Assembly (NCBI GenBank): GCA_964580465.1
Contig: CAZOKJ010000006.1
Span: forward strand, 1-64,000
DNA length: 64,000 nucleotides
Direction: 5' to 3'
DNA from: Taishania sp964580465
GTDB lineage: Bacteria; Bacteroidota; Bacteroidia; Flavobacteriales_D; Crocinitomicaceae
The notes below the pieces were generated by a model that had not been told where the DNA came from, ran no database searches, and was given only the letters and a program-made list of their open reading frames with translations. Positions 52,519 to 61,892 of the stretch are shown here, in pieces. The first letter of the stretch is position 1, and each line of letters starts with the position of its first letter. The position numbers and the translations under genes are program-made.

Positions 52519-55059
52519 TTATTCCGCTTTCTTTTTAACAGCTTTCTTTTCAACAACTTTAACCATCATTCCATCTTTAGTTTCATTCAAATCCAATTGG
52601 AACAAAACCCCTTCACCAAGAGAAGATTTAATGATTTCCTCTGCTAACGGATCTTCGATGTATTTTTGTATAGCACGCTTTAACGGACGAGCACCGAATT
52701 TCTCATCATATCCTTTTTCAACGATGAAATCCTTTGCTTGTTCTGTTAATTCAATTTGGTAACCCAAAGAAATGATACGAGCATATAGTTTTTCCAACTC
52801 TAAATCGATGATTTTATGAATATCCTCACGTTTCAATGAGTTAAACATAATCATATCATCAACACGGTTCAAGAATTCTGGAGAAAACGCCTTGCGTAAT
52901 GCATTTTGAACCACCGCTAAAGAATTTTCAGTTTTAGAATCTTCTTGTGCTTTTGTACCAAAACCTACACCTGTACCAAAATCTGCTAGTTGACGAGCTC
53001 CAATGTTTGAAGTCATAATCAAGATAGTATTTTTAAAGTCAATTTTTCGACCTAAACCATCTGTCATGTGACCATCATCCAACACTTGTAAGAGTAAGTT
53101 GAACACATCAGGGTGAGCTTTTTCAATTTCATCCAATAACACGATAGAATAAGGTTTTCTTCTAACTTTTTCAGTCAGCTGACCACCTTCTTCGTAACCT
53201 ACATATCCCGGAGGAGCTCCAACTAATCTAGAAATTGAGAATTTCTCCATGTATTCAGACATGTCGATTCGAATCAAAGCATCAGCAGAATCAAACAAGT
53301 ATTTAGCCAACACCTTTGCTAATTGTGTTTTACCGACACCAGTTGGTCCTAAGAAAAAGAAAGAACCAATAGGTTTGTTAGGATCTTTCAATCCAGCTCT
53401 GTTTCTTCTGATTGCTTTAACAACTTTAGTAACAGCTTCATCTTGGCCAATAACGCTGCCTTTTAATTCAGCATCCATATTCAACAACTTCGCTGTTTCA
53501 GATTCAGAAACACGCGTAACAGGCACACCAGACATCATAGAAACCACTTCCGCCACATGGTCTTCTGTAACCACAATACGGTTGTTTTTAGATTCCTCTT
53601 CCCATTTTACTTTTGCAGCGTCTAAACTTTCATTTAGTTGACGTTCTTTATCTCTAAATTCAGCTGCTTTTTCGTATTGTTGTGCTTTTACAGCAACGTT
53701 TTTTTCTTCTTTTAAATCTTCTAATTTTTGTTCCAAATCGATGATTTCTTGAGGAACATTGATATTTCCAATATGCACACGAGAGCCCACTTCATCTAAT
53801 GCATCAATTGCCTTATCAGGTAAATGACGATCAGTAATGTATCGCTCCGTCAATTTGGCACAAGCATCAATTGCTTCTGGAGTATAAGTCACAGAGTGAT
53901 GATCCTCGTAACGATCTTTGATATTGTTTAATATCTGAATGGTTTCATCAATCGTAGTTGGTTCAATGAGTACTTTTTGGAAACGACGCTCTAAAGCGCC
54001 ATCTTTTTCAATGTATTGGCGATACTCATCCAAAGTTGTTGCACCAATTACTTGCATTTCACCGCGCGCCAATGCAGGTTTGAACATGTTTGAAGCATCT
54101 AAAGAACCAGAAGCCCCACCCGCACCGATAATTGTGTGAATTTCATCAATAAACAAAATAACATCTGGATTGCGTTCAATTTCTTGCATAACAGCTTTCA
54201 TACGTTCTTCAAATTGCCCACGATACTTAGTACCAGCGACCAAAGAAGCCAAATCCAAAGAGATGACACGTTTATCAAAAAGCACACGAGAAACCTTGCG
54301 CTGAACAATTCTCAAAGCAAGCCCTTCAGCAATGGCACTTTTACCAACACCAGGCTCACCTATTAATATAGGATTGTTTTTCTTTCTACGAGACAAAATT
54401 TGACTAACACGTTCAATTTCAGTTTCACGACCTACAATAGGATCTAGGCGACCTTGCTCAGCCATTTTTGTCAAATCGCGACCAAAATTATCCAAAACAG
54501 GAGTTTTTGATTTCGGATCAGTAGGTTTGCGCATCGAACCAAAATCAGTTGATTCCTCTTCTCCTCCAGGAAAATCAGCTCTAGCTTCAAATTCCTTTAA
54601 GTTTTCATTGTTATTTTTCATAATTTCTAATTCATCACGGACAGTGTCATACACTATTCCATGTTTGTTTAAAATTCTACACGTCACACTGTCTTCTACT
54701 TTTAAAATAGATAGCAATAAGTGTTCAGTACCGATAACACTACTTCTATAAATTTTAGATTCTAAGAAAGTAAGTTTCAATACCTTTTCAGCTTGTTTTA
54801 CTAAAGGCACTTGATTATCATCAGTTCTTATTGGACCATTTGCTTTTTGACCTTGAACCAACGAATTTTCAATCTCATTTTTGATTTTTGACAAATCAAC
54901 ATTGAGCGCATTTAAAATGCGAATAGCTGTCCCTTCTTTCTCTCTTATTAAACCAAGCAACAAGTGTTCTGTGCCTAAAAAATCATTACCAAGACGCAAA
55001 GCCTCTTCCCTACTGAAAGAGATCACATCTTTAACTCTTGGTGAAAATTTTGCTTCCAT
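52519..55059 (-). CDS. clpC: ATP-dependent Clp protease ATP-binding subunit ClpC
   Basis: AAA+ unfoldase that feeds substrates to ClpP. The 846 residues are ordered as two Clp_N repeats (about 1-145), NBD1 with Walker A GEPGVGKS near residue 234, a UVR/coiled-coil middle region (about 430-480, YEKAAEFRDKERQLNE), NBD2 with Walker A GPTGVGKT near residue 570, and the ClpB D2-small domain at the C-terminus with a Lys-rich tail. A canonical Shine-Dalgarno AAAGGAGG lies 7 bases before the ATG, which is exceptional in this phylum. Confidence 0.96.
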   Translation of the reverse strand: MEAKFSPRVKDVISFSREEALRLGNDFLGTEHLLLGLIREKEGTAIRILNALNVDLSKIKNEIENSLVQGQKANGPIRTDDNQVPLVKQAEKVLKLTFLESKIYRSSVIGTEHLLLSILKVEDSVTCRILNKHGIVYDTVRDELEIMKNNNENLKEFEARADFPGGEEESTDFGSMRKPTDPKSKTPVLDNFGRDLTKMAEQGRLDPIVGRETEIERVSQILSRRKKNNPILIGEPGVGKSAIAEGLALRIVQRKVSRVLFDKRVISLDLASLVAGTKYRGQFEERMKAVMQEIERNPDVILFIDEIHTIIGAGGASGSLDASNMFKPALARGEMQVIGATTLDEYRQYIEKDGALERRFQKVLIEPTTIDETIQILNNIKDRYEDHHSVTYTPEAIDACAKLTERYITDRHLPDKAIDALDEVGSRVHIGNINVPQEIIDLEQKLEDLKEEKNVAVKAQQYEKAAEFRDKERQLNESLDAAKVKWEEESKNNRIVVTEDHVAEVVSMMSGVPVTRVSESETAKLLNMDAELKGSVIGQDEAVTKVVKAIRRNRAGLKDPNKPIGSFFFLGPTGVGKTQLAKVLAKYLFDSADALIRIDMSEYMEKFSISRLVGAPPGYVGYEEGGQLTEKVRRKPYSIVLLDEIEKAHPDVFNLLLQVLDDGHMTDGLGRKIDFKNTILIMTSNIGARQLADFGTGVGFGTKAQEDSKTENSLAVVQNALRKAFSPEFLNRVDDMIMFNSLKREDIHKIIDLELEKLYARIISLGYQIELTEQAKDFIVEKGYDEKFGARPLKRAIQKYIEDPLAEEIIKSSLGEGVLFQLDLNETKDGMMVKVVEKKAVKKKAE

Positions 55060-55066
55060 AATTCAA

Positions 55067-55074
55067 CCTCCTTT
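55067..55074 (-). promoter_or_regulatory. Shine-Dalgarno sequence of clpC
   Basis: AAAGGAGG on the minus strand, 7 bases before the ATG at 55059. Most genes in the window have AT-rich leaders without this motif, as usual in Flavobacteriia, where the anti-Shine-Dalgarno of 16S rRNA is largely occluded. Its presence here implies gene-specific translational control. Confidence 0.75.
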
Positions 55075-55108
55075 CAAATGATAAATTTGCGTAATTTATC
55101 GACATTTA

Positions 55109-55116
55109 CAAAAATA
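55109..55116 (-). promoter_or_regulatory. clpC promoter -7 box
   Basis: TATTTTTG on the minus strand matches TAnnTTTG and gives a leader of about 40-45 bases. Confidence 0.5.
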
Positions 55117-55281
55117 AAAAATAAAATTGTTAATAACTTACCATAAAAAGTAGATTTTCCACACAATTTTGTTAGTAAATCACTCCTTTTTTATAGTTGC
55201 TATTTTCAAAAAAATGACTAATTTCGTCAATTGCATTTTAACACGAACAAAAATCGTGCAACAATTTAATTAAATGACAAG

Positions 55282-57840
55282 ATGGCAGACGGAGAAAAGA
55301 TAATCCAGATTAACATTGAAAGTGAAATGAAATCAGCCTACATTGACTATTCAATGTCGGTAATTGTTTCTCGTGCATTACCAGATGTGCGTGATGGTTT
55401 TAAACCAGTTCATAGACGTGTACTTTACGGTATGCAAGAGCTAGGGGTTTTCTCAAACAGGGCTCATAAGAAATCAGCGAGAATCGTTGGGGAAGTATTG
55501 GGTAAATACCACCCACACGGCGACGCTTCAGTATATGACACAATGGTACGTATGGCGCAACCTTGGTCACTTCGCTATCCACTTGTAGATGGTCAAGGTA
55601 ACTTTGGTTCTGTTGACGGTGATAGTCCAGCTGCAATGCGTTACACCGAAGCTAGAATGAAAAAGATAGCCGAGGAAATGTTAGATGATTTAGATAAAGA
55701 AACGGTTGATTTTAAACCAAACTTTGACGAAAGCTTGGAAGAACCAACTGTAATGCCAACGAAAATACCAAACCTTTTGGTGAATGGTGCTTCTGGTATC
55801 GCTGTGGGTATGGCAACAAACATGGCTCCACACAACTTATCTGAAGTTGTAGATGGTGCTATTGCTTACATTGATAACAATGATATCGAGCCAGAAGAAT
55901 TGTTAGAATACATTAAAGCTCCTGACTTTCCAACTGGTGGTATCATCTATGGATATGAGGGCGTTCGCGAAGCGTTGTTGACGGGTAGAGGTCGTATCGT
56001 GATGCGTGCAAAAGCTGAAATTGAAGAGGAAAACGGTAGAGAACAAATCATTGTAACTGAAATCCCTTATCAAGTTAACAAAGCAGAAATGATTAAACGT
56101 ACTGCTGACTTGGTGAACGATAAAAAAATCGAAGGAATTTCTGACATTCGCGATGAATCTGATAGAAGTGGTATGCGCATCGTTTATGAATTAAAACGTG
56201 ATGCAATTCCTAACGTCGTGTTAAATAAATTGTTCAAATACACCGCTCTACAAACTTCATTCTCAGTAAATAACATTTGTTTAGTCAATGGAAGACCGCA
56301 ATTGTTAAATGTGAAAGAAATTTTAGCTCATTTCATTGATTTCCGTCATGAGGTAGTGACTAGACGTACACAGTACGAGTTGCGCAAAGCGGAAGAAAGA
56401 GCACATATTTTAGAAGGTTTAATTATTGCGTCAGACAATATTGATGAAGTAATTAAAATCATTCGTGGTGCAGCAAGTCCAAACGCGGCAATGGAAGAAT
56501 TAATTACTCGTTTTAATTTGTCTGAAATTCAAGCTAGAGCAATTGTTGACATGCGTTTACGTCAGTTGACTGGACTAGAGCAAGATAAACTACGTGCTGA
56601 ATATGCAGATTTAATGACTTTGATTGCGGATTTAAAGGATATCCTAGCAAGAAAAGAACGTAGAATGCAAATCATCAAGGATGAATTAACTCACGTTAAA
56701 GAAAAGTATGGTGATGAACGTCGTTCTATTATTGAATACTCAGCAAGCGAAATGCGAATTGAAGACTTGATTCCTGATGAAGAAGTGGTAGTAACAATTT
56801 CTCACGCTGGTTACATTAAGCGCACAAGTTTGTCTGAATACAAAGTTCAAAACAGAGGTGGTATGGGTTCAAAAGGCTCAGCTACTCGTGACAAAGACTT
56901 CTTGGAGCAATTATTTGTTGCTACGAACCATAATTACTTGTTAATTTTTACTGAAAAAGGTAAATGTTACTGGATGCGTGTGTTTGAAATTCCAGAAGGA
57001 AATAAAACAGCGAAAGGACGTGCTATTCAAAACTTAATCAACATCGAGCAAGATGATAAGATTAAAGCGTATGTGAAAGTACAAGATTTAACAGATAAAG
57101 AATACGTTGACAACAATTTCATTATCATGTGTACTAAAAATGGTGTAATTAAGAAAACATCATTGGAAGCATATTCTCGTCCTAGAACAAATGGTATCAA
57201 TGCCATTACAGTTCGCGATGGGGATGAGTTATTAGAAGCTCGTTTAACGAATGGTACAAATGAAATCGTATTAGCAACTCGTGAAGGACGTGCCATTCGC
57301 TTCAATGAAACAGCAGTTCGTCCAATGGGAAGAAATGCTTCAGGTGTACGTGGTGTTACTTTAACATCGGAAACAGATGCTGTAGTGGGCATGATTTGCG
57401 TAGAAGATGTTTACTCTACTATATTAGTTGTATCTGAAAAAGGATACGGAAAACGTACTTACCTAAATGATCCAGAAGACCAAGAACCAGTATATCGTAT
57501 TACTAACCGCGGTGGTAAAGGTGTGAAAACATTGAATATCACTGATAAAACCGGACCTTTATTAGCTATCAACAATGTAACAGATGAAGAAGACTTGATG
57601 ATTATTACAAAATCAGGGGTTACTATTCGTATGCACATTGACACTATCCGCACAATGGGAAGAGCTGCTCAAGGAGTTAAATTAATTAACTTGAAAGGAA
57701 ATGCTGAAATTGCAGCAGTTGCTAGGGTTCCTCGTAGTGACGAAGAAGAAGAGGAAGAGGGTTTAGAAGGTACTGAAAACAATGGAAATGACATTTCTGA
57801 AGAAAATGGCACGCAAATTGATAATAGTACTGAAGAATAG
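55282..57840 (+). CDS. gyrA: DNA gyrase subunit A
   Basis: The DNA-breaking subunit of gyrase, 852 residues. The catalytic tyrosine is Y121 in AAMRYTEARM. The quinolone-resistance region HPHGDASVYDTMVRMAQ lies near residue 80; S at position 87-89 equivalent is kept as wild type. The C-terminal half forms the beta-pinwheel (GyrA-box QRRGGKG-like element is seen as QNRGGMGSKG near 524). An acidic tail ends the protein (DEEEEEEGLEGT...). The TPR gene follows 27 bases later. Confidence 0.97.
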   Translation: MADGEKIIQINIESEMKSAYIDYSMSVIVSRALPDVRDGFKPVHRRVLYGMQELGVFSNRAHKKSARIVGEVLGKYHPHGDASVYDTMVRMAQPWSLRYPLVDGQGNFGSVDGDSPAAMRYTEARMKKIAEEMLDDLDKETVDFKPNFDESLEEPTVMPTKIPNLLVNGASGIAVGMATNMAPHNLSEVVDGAIAYIDNNDIEPEELLEYIKAPDFPTGGIIYGYEGVREALLTGRGRIVMRAKAEIEEENGREQIIVTEIPYQVNKAEMIKRTADLVNDKKIEGISDIRDESDRSGMRIVYELKRDAIPNVVLNKLFKYTALQTSFSVNNICLVNGRPQLLNVKEILAHFIDFRHEVVTRRTQYELRKAEERAHILEGLIIASDNIDEVIKIIRGAASPNAAMEELITRFNLSEIQARAIVDMRLRQLTGLEQDKLRAEYADLMTLIADLKDILARKERRMQIIKDELTHVKEKYGDERRSIIEYSASEMRIEDLIPDEEVVVTISHAGYIKRTSLSEYKVQNRGGMGSKGSATRDKDFLEQLFVATNHNYLLIFTEKGKCYWMRVFEIPEGNKTAKGRAIQNLINIEQDDKIKAYVKVQDLTDKEYVDNNFIIMCTKNGVIKKTSLEAYSRPRTNGINAITVRDGDELLEARLTNGTNEIVLATREGRAIRFNETAVRPMGRNASGVRGVTLTSETDAVVGMICVEDVYSTILVVSEKGYGKRTYLNDPEDQEPVYRITNRGGKGVKTLNITDKTGPLLAINNVTDEEDLMIITKSGVTIRMHIDTIRTMGRAAQGVKLINLKGNAEIAAVARVPRSDEEEEEEGLEGTENNGNDISEENGTQIDNSTEE

Positions 57841-57867
57841 TAATGAATGATTTTAAACTTGGATAAA

Positions 57868-59064
57868 ATGAAAACACAAAGTGTAATAATGTTAATGGGA
57901 GGACTTCTTGTTTCTAGTTTAGGTTTCTCTCAAAAAACAGTTGTAACAAGTGCCGCAGTTGAGTATAAAAACAAATTTCAATTGGCACTAATGCAAGGTA
58001 AGGTTGACGAAGCTAAAACTTCTTTATTAAATGCTAAAAAATACATTGATGAAGCAAGTGAGCATCCTGAAACAAAAGGTCAGTCAAAAACTTTGTACTA
58101 TAAAGGTATGATTTACGGTGCATCTACTCAATTAGCAATGATGACGCAAGACACTTCTTTCGTTTTTCAAAATTTTGGTAAAAATGCGATGGAGATTTCT
58201 ATTGCTTCTTTGAGAGACTGTTACAAAATGGATAAAAAATTCCGTGCTGACATTGACCAACAAGTAGATCAACAAATTAACATGTTGGCTCCTATGGCAG
58301 AAGATGCTTATAAAAAAGGAAAATTCATGGAAGCTGGTGGTGCCTTTTATTACATGTATCAAATTGTAGGTGCAAAAAACATTGTGGATAGCGTTAATTT
58401 ATACAACGCTGCTTTATGTTTTGAAAAAGCAGACATGAAAAAAGAAGCTGCTGAAACGTATGCTGAACTTGCTGAAGTTGGTTACAACAGAGGTGAAGCT
58501 TTTGCTTATGCTGCTCGTGCTTACAACAAGTTAGGGGAAAAAGATAAGGCGATTGAAATTCTTAATAAAGGAAAAGAAAAGTACAAAGGTGATAAAACAA
58601 TTTTGTTTGAATTAACAAATATGTACTTGGCAAATGGTCAAAATGTTGAAGCTGAAAAAACATTGAGCGATGCCATTGCTGCTGATCCTAAAAACAAACA
58701 ATTGTACTATACAATTGGTACAATCTACACAGAATTGAAGCAAAATGAAAAAGCGGAAGAAGCTTTGTTGAAAGCAATTGAGTTGGATCCAAATTACACA
58801 GAAGCACTATATAACTTAGGTGCACATTATGTAACTTGGGCTACTGATTTGAGAAATCATGCTAATACATTGAACGAAAATGATTTCAATTACGACATCA
58901 CACTTGCTAAAAGCACAGAAATGTACCAAAAAGCAATAGTTCCATTAGAGAAATACCTTGCTAAGTCTCCTAATGATAAAGCCGTTGCACATATTCTATT
59001 CCAAATTAATCAAAATTTAGGAAATTCTGAAAAAGCAATGCACTATAAAAAAATGAGTGAATAA
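57868..59064 (+). CDS. Secreted tetratricopeptide repeat protein
   Basis: A 398-residue exported protein: signal peptide at residues 1-20 (GLLVSSLGFSQ). TPR motifs are clear between about 175 and 325, e.g. GEAFAYAARAYNKLGEKDKAIEILNKG, QLYYTIGTIYTELKQNEKAEEALLKAIELDPN and YTEALYNLGAHYV. TPR proteins scaffold protein complexes; a periplasmic role is likely. The start is ATG 57868, since the upstream in-frame ATG at 57847 would bury the signal peptide. It lies 27 bases after gyrA and has its own terminator. Confidence 0.87.
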   Translation: MKTQSVIMLMGGLLVSSLGFSQKTVVTSAAVEYKNKFQLALMQGKVDEAKTSLLNAKKYIDEASEHPETKGQSKTLYYKGMIYGASTQLAMMTQDTSFVFQNFGKNAMEISIASLRDCYKMDKKFRADIDQQVDQQINMLAPMAEDAYKKGKFMEAGGAFYYMYQIVGAKNIVDSVNLYNAALCFEKADMKKEAAETYAELAEVGYNRGEAFAYAARAYNKLGEKDKAIEILNKGKEKYKGDKTILFELTNMYLANGQNVEAEKTLSDAIAADPKNKQLYYTIGTIYTELKQNEKAEEALLKAIELDPNYTEALYNLGAHYVTWATDLRNHANTLNENDFNYDITLAKSTEMYQKAIVPLEKYLAKSPNDKAVAHILFQINQNLGNSEKAMHYKKMSE

Positions 59065-59086
59065 TTTTCAGAGTAAATAAAACTAG

Positions 59087-59120
59087 AAAGGTGTTGGACG
59101 TAGTTCTAACACCTTTTTTT
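59087..59120 (+). terminator. Rho-independent terminator of the TPR gene
   Basis: AAAGGTGTT (59087-59095) pairs with AACACCTTT (59108-59116), with some extra pairing inward, followed by T residues. It separates the gyrA-TPR transcript from the riboswitch transcript. Confidence 0.85.
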
Positions 59121-59165
59121 ATGAATGAAATTGAACTTTATTCTCTTCTACTCTATTTTTATTAC

Positions 59166-59173
59166 TACTTTTG
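59166..59173 (+). promoter_or_regulatory. Promoter -7 box of the riboswitch transcript
   Basis: TACTTTTG matches TAnnTTTG and would start transcription just before the riboswitch aptamer. A TTG at the right distance is not clear. Confidence 0.55.
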
Positions 59174-59174
59174 T

Positions 59175-59285
59175 GCAACGTTCTTTCGTTTAGTTAAATG
59201 CATGAAGGGGAATCGTGTGAAATTCACGAACTGTCGCGCAACTGTAAGTGATCATTTCATCATAAGTCAGGTCGCCTTCTCATTT
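59175..59285 (+). ncRNA. Cobalamin riboswitch
   Basis: Aptamer core on the + strand. GGGGAATCGTGTGAAATTCA (59207-59226) matches the conserved GGGAAnnnGGTGaAAnTC box; ACTGTCGCGCAACTGTAAGT (59230-59249) matches the GnCnCGCnACTGTnA box; and AGTCAGGTCGCCT (59265-59277) matches the closing AGnCAGGnnnCCT segment, slightly degraded. Pairing of GTGTGAA with TTCACGA gives the internal hairpin. The expected downstream gene, a TonB-dependent B12 receptor or other cobalamin gene, is absent; a 17-codon ORF and a thioesterase gene follow. Confidence 0.85.
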
Positions 59286-59315
59286 TTTAGACAAAGCTTT
59301 CGCGATTTGAAGCAA

Positions 59316-59369
59316 ATGTCAACCAAGAATATTTATATTCCGTTGATTTTGTTTTCATCCAACTTGTAA
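59316..59369 (+). pseudogene. 17-codon ORF after the cobalamin riboswitch, possible receptor remnant
   Basis: The ORF encodes MSTKNIYIPLILFSSNL and stops. A basic start followed by a hydrophobic run looks like the first half of a signal peptide, as at the N-terminus of TonB-dependent receptors that usually follow cobalamin riboswitches in Bacteroidota. It may be the remnant of a deleted gene or a regulatory leader ORF; its stop lies 11 bases before the thioesterase ATG. Coding status is inferred from position and composition only. Confidence 0.4.
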
Positions 59370-59380
59370 ATGAATTAAAG

Positions 59381-59770
59381 ATGAAAATAGAAGAAAAAAT
59401 CCAACAGTCAGAAACACGTATTTTTAAAGCGGTGTTTCCTAACACAACGAATCACTACGATACTCTTTTTGGAGGTACTGCCATGCAATTAATGGACGAA
59501 GTTGCCTTTATTGCTGCAACTCGTTTTAGTCGCCAACGAATGGTTACAGTTAGCAGTGATAAAATTGACTTTAAAAAACCAATTCCAGGTGGAACCATTG
59601 TTGAACTAGTAGGCAAAGTATCCTACATTGGAAGAACCAGCTTAAAAGTAAAAGTTGACATTTTCATTGAACAAATGTATAGTGAAGGGAGAGACAAAGC
59701 AGTCAGTGGTGAATTTACCTTTGTAGCTTTGGATGAAAATAAACGCCCAGTTTCTATTTTTAAAGATTAA
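59381..59770 (+). CDS. Acyl-CoA thioesterase (hotdog fold)
   Basis: A 129-residue hotdog-fold hydrolase of the YciA/BACH type. HYDTLFGGTAMQLMDEVAFIAATRF (about residues 24-48) contains the catalytic Asp and the conserved FGG loop; SSDKIDFKKPIPGGTIVELVGKVSYIGRTS is the second family block. It hydrolyses acyl-CoA to free acid and CoA; chain-length preference is unknown. It is the only full gene downstream of the cobalamin riboswitch. Confidence 0.9.
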   Translation: MKIEEKIQQSETRIFKAVFPNTTNHYDTLFGGTAMQLMDEVAFIAATRFSRQRMVTVSSDKIDFKKPIPGGTIVELVGKVSYIGRTSLKVKVDIFIEQMYSEGRDKAVSGEFTFVALDENKRPVSIFKD

Positions 59771-59804
59771 TTATTTGCTAATCAACCTCTTTCCTACTCT
59801 ATAG

Positions 59805-61892
59805 TTAAAATTTCACTCGAAGTTGCAAGGTGATATCTGATTTGATTGGTCCATTAATTTGTTCACCAACCGAGCCAATCTCATCTCTATTTGAATACAA
59901 ATAAATACCATATCTTGCCCAAAAATCAATGTTTCGTACAAGCTTGATACGCAGGAGTAAATACGCTCTATTACCTTGATAATAATAAGCTGGAGAAGAA
60001 TAAACATAAAGAGCGTTTGATTCCATTGTGTAAATTTTTGAATCATAGCTATCTGTGTCAAAAAGAGCATATCGAAACGTTAGCTCAAAAGGTAATTTTT
60101 TAGGTCGATAAGAAAAATCTTGTGACAAAACAACTCCGTGCTCAGTTTTAGAACTAGGACGTTGGATGTTGACATATTCAACCCTGCTTTTTAAATAGAA
60201 AGACTCCCCTATTTTATAAGAAGCATTCAGCCTGAAATTACGCTGAACAACAGGTTCTAACCCTTTAATCGAGCCATCTGAATTTCGATTGTTTTTTTCT
60301 CGATTTTGTTGACGAAAACGACCGTATATTTCAATATTTCTCGCAATTTTGTAGGTTAGTTGTGTTAAAAATTCATATCCTTTGCTTGGTTGATTGACTT
60401 GAAATTTTAACCATGGAAACTCAAATAAATCAAAATAGGTGTTCACAATCCATTTTTTAGTAAGGTTAACATTCAATCCAGCGTAAATTCCGCGTTCATT
60501 ATTAGCCATTCGCCCACCTTCTGAAAAAGCTGTATTGTAAAATGTTTCATAACCTCTTTGATAATTGCGATAAACCAATGCCAGAGAGGCTTTCGTGCTC
60601 ATTGCTATCAATAAACCATGTAAATTTGCCCAACTTTTTGAGTGGGTTACAAAACTTGCTTCACCAAAAAAAACAAAATTCCGAATAACATAACTATAAT
60701 CGGCTGAAATAGATGTGGTTGTTTTACCTCTAAAATCGAATTGATTGTAGGGTAAAATTGGCTTATTATAAGGTTTGTTATAATTCCAATTAACAAGTGC
60801 TAAACCTACATGAAGATTTCTTTTTTCATATTGAACCGTTGACCCAATGATCCATTCTGTCATTGAGTTCTTTTTAGCTAATTCTGAATTTGTTCGATGA
60901 AAACCTGTTAAATTAATGCTTGAGGAATAAAAATTCTCAGATGAATTAGTGAGACTATCAGTACTTTCGATAGTTGTCAATGCGCCATCTATATTTTTAA
61001 CTGAAGCAAAGGCTAACAATTCAACGTTTTTATAACCTAAATGCACAGCAGCTCCCCGCAAAAATTGAACTTCATCAGACGAAGCGTAGGGTTTTAAAGG
61101 AATGGCATTTTTCTTAACCATTGTTACATCCGCTGATTTGCTGAAAGAATAACCAGACCATAAATTTAGCCCTTGTCCAATTTGCACTTGATAATCACCT
61201 AAAGCAACACCCCTTAAATACTTTCCTCCTTTGTAAAAAGCATGAATGGAATAAAAATCAAAGCCATATTTTTGTTTTCCTTTGAAAAATTGTTCACCGG
61301 GATCTTTTTCAGCTGTAAATCCAAGACTTAAATTTGAATAGTAAGAATATCGAAATCGGGTGTAATATTTATCAGGATTTCCATGGTAATAAGTATTGCT
61401 TGCTTGTAAAACTGAATCATTTGCTGCTGTGTATCCTTTTTGTTTTTCTACAATTCGTTGATAGCGCAAATACCATTCAAATTTTCCCCTTTTAATTGCT
61501 TCTTTAAACGACACGTGCAATTGGCCTAAGCGATTATCTACCGTTACAAAGGGTAAGATTAATTCAATAATCGTTAAATCCCAAAATTTTAAACTTTGCA
61601 ATTCGTAAATAGTAATTAATTTTCCAAATCGTTCACGATGAAGCAATAAATCATTGATTTGAACATCTGTTAACAATCCTAATTCAGAAAGTTGATTTTT
61701 AGTTGCTAAATTCAAATTTAAAGGTCGATCGATTCGATCATAGAGTACCTGAAAAATATCGGTTATGTCCAATTCTTCGTTATCCATTTGTTCTGAAATG
61801 AATTCAATCCGTTGTTGAATGATTTCAGTTCTTTCTTGAGTATAACTAAAGAATATACAACAAAATGAAAGAAAAAACAGTCCGTGTCTCAT
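59805..61892 (-). CDS. Outer-membrane barrel protein with N-terminal ComEA-like HhH domain
   Basis: A 695-residue exported protein (signal peptide about residues 1-18). Residues 58-117 (LNLNLATKNQLSELGLLTDVQINDLLLHRERFGKLITIYELQSL...) follow the helix-hairpin-helix pattern of ComEA, which binds DNA in the periplasm. The rest consists of alternating strands ending in F, typical of an outer-membrane beta-barrel (last residues DITLQLRVKF). Its start overlaps the stop of the upstream barrel gene by 4 bases, so the two proteins are made together. Function unproved. Confidence 0.8.
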   Translation of the reverse strand: MRHGLFFLSFCCIFFSYTQERTEIIQQRIEFISEQMDNEELDITDIFQVLYDRIDRPLNLNLATKNQLSELGLLTDVQINDLLLHRERFGKLITIYELQSLKFWDLTIIELILPFVTVDNRLGQLHVSFKEAIKRGKFEWYLRYQRIVEKQKGYTAANDSVLQASNTYYHGNPDKYYTRFRYSYYSNLSLGFTAEKDPGEQFFKGKQKYGFDFYSIHAFYKGGKYLRGVALGDYQVQIGQGLNLWSGYSFSKSADVTMVKKNAIPLKPYASSDEVQFLRGAAVHLGYKNVELLAFASVKNIDGALTTIESTDSLTNSSENFYSSSINLTGFHRTNSELAKKNSMTEWIIGSTVQYEKRNLHVGLALVNWNYNKPYNKPILPYNQFDFRGKTTTSISADYSYVIRNFVFFGEASFVTHSKSWANLHGLLIAMSTKASLALVYRNYQRGYETFYNTAFSEGGRMANNERGIYAGLNVNLTKKWIVNTYFDLFEFPWLKFQVNQPSKGYEFLTQLTYKIARNIEIYGRFRQQNREKNNRNSDGSIKGLEPVVQRNFRLNASYKIGESFYLKSRVEYVNIQRPSSKTEHGVVLSQDFSYRPKKLPFELTFRYALFDTDSYDSKIYTMESNALYVYSSPAYYYQGNRAYLLLRIKLVRNIDFWARYGIYLYSNRDEIGSVGEQINGPIKSDITLQLRVKF

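Noticed and set aside
59091..59369. 92-codon + strand ORF covering the riboswitch
   Set aside because: It spans a terminator and the aptamer; only its last 17 codons (from 59316) are plausible as a peptide.
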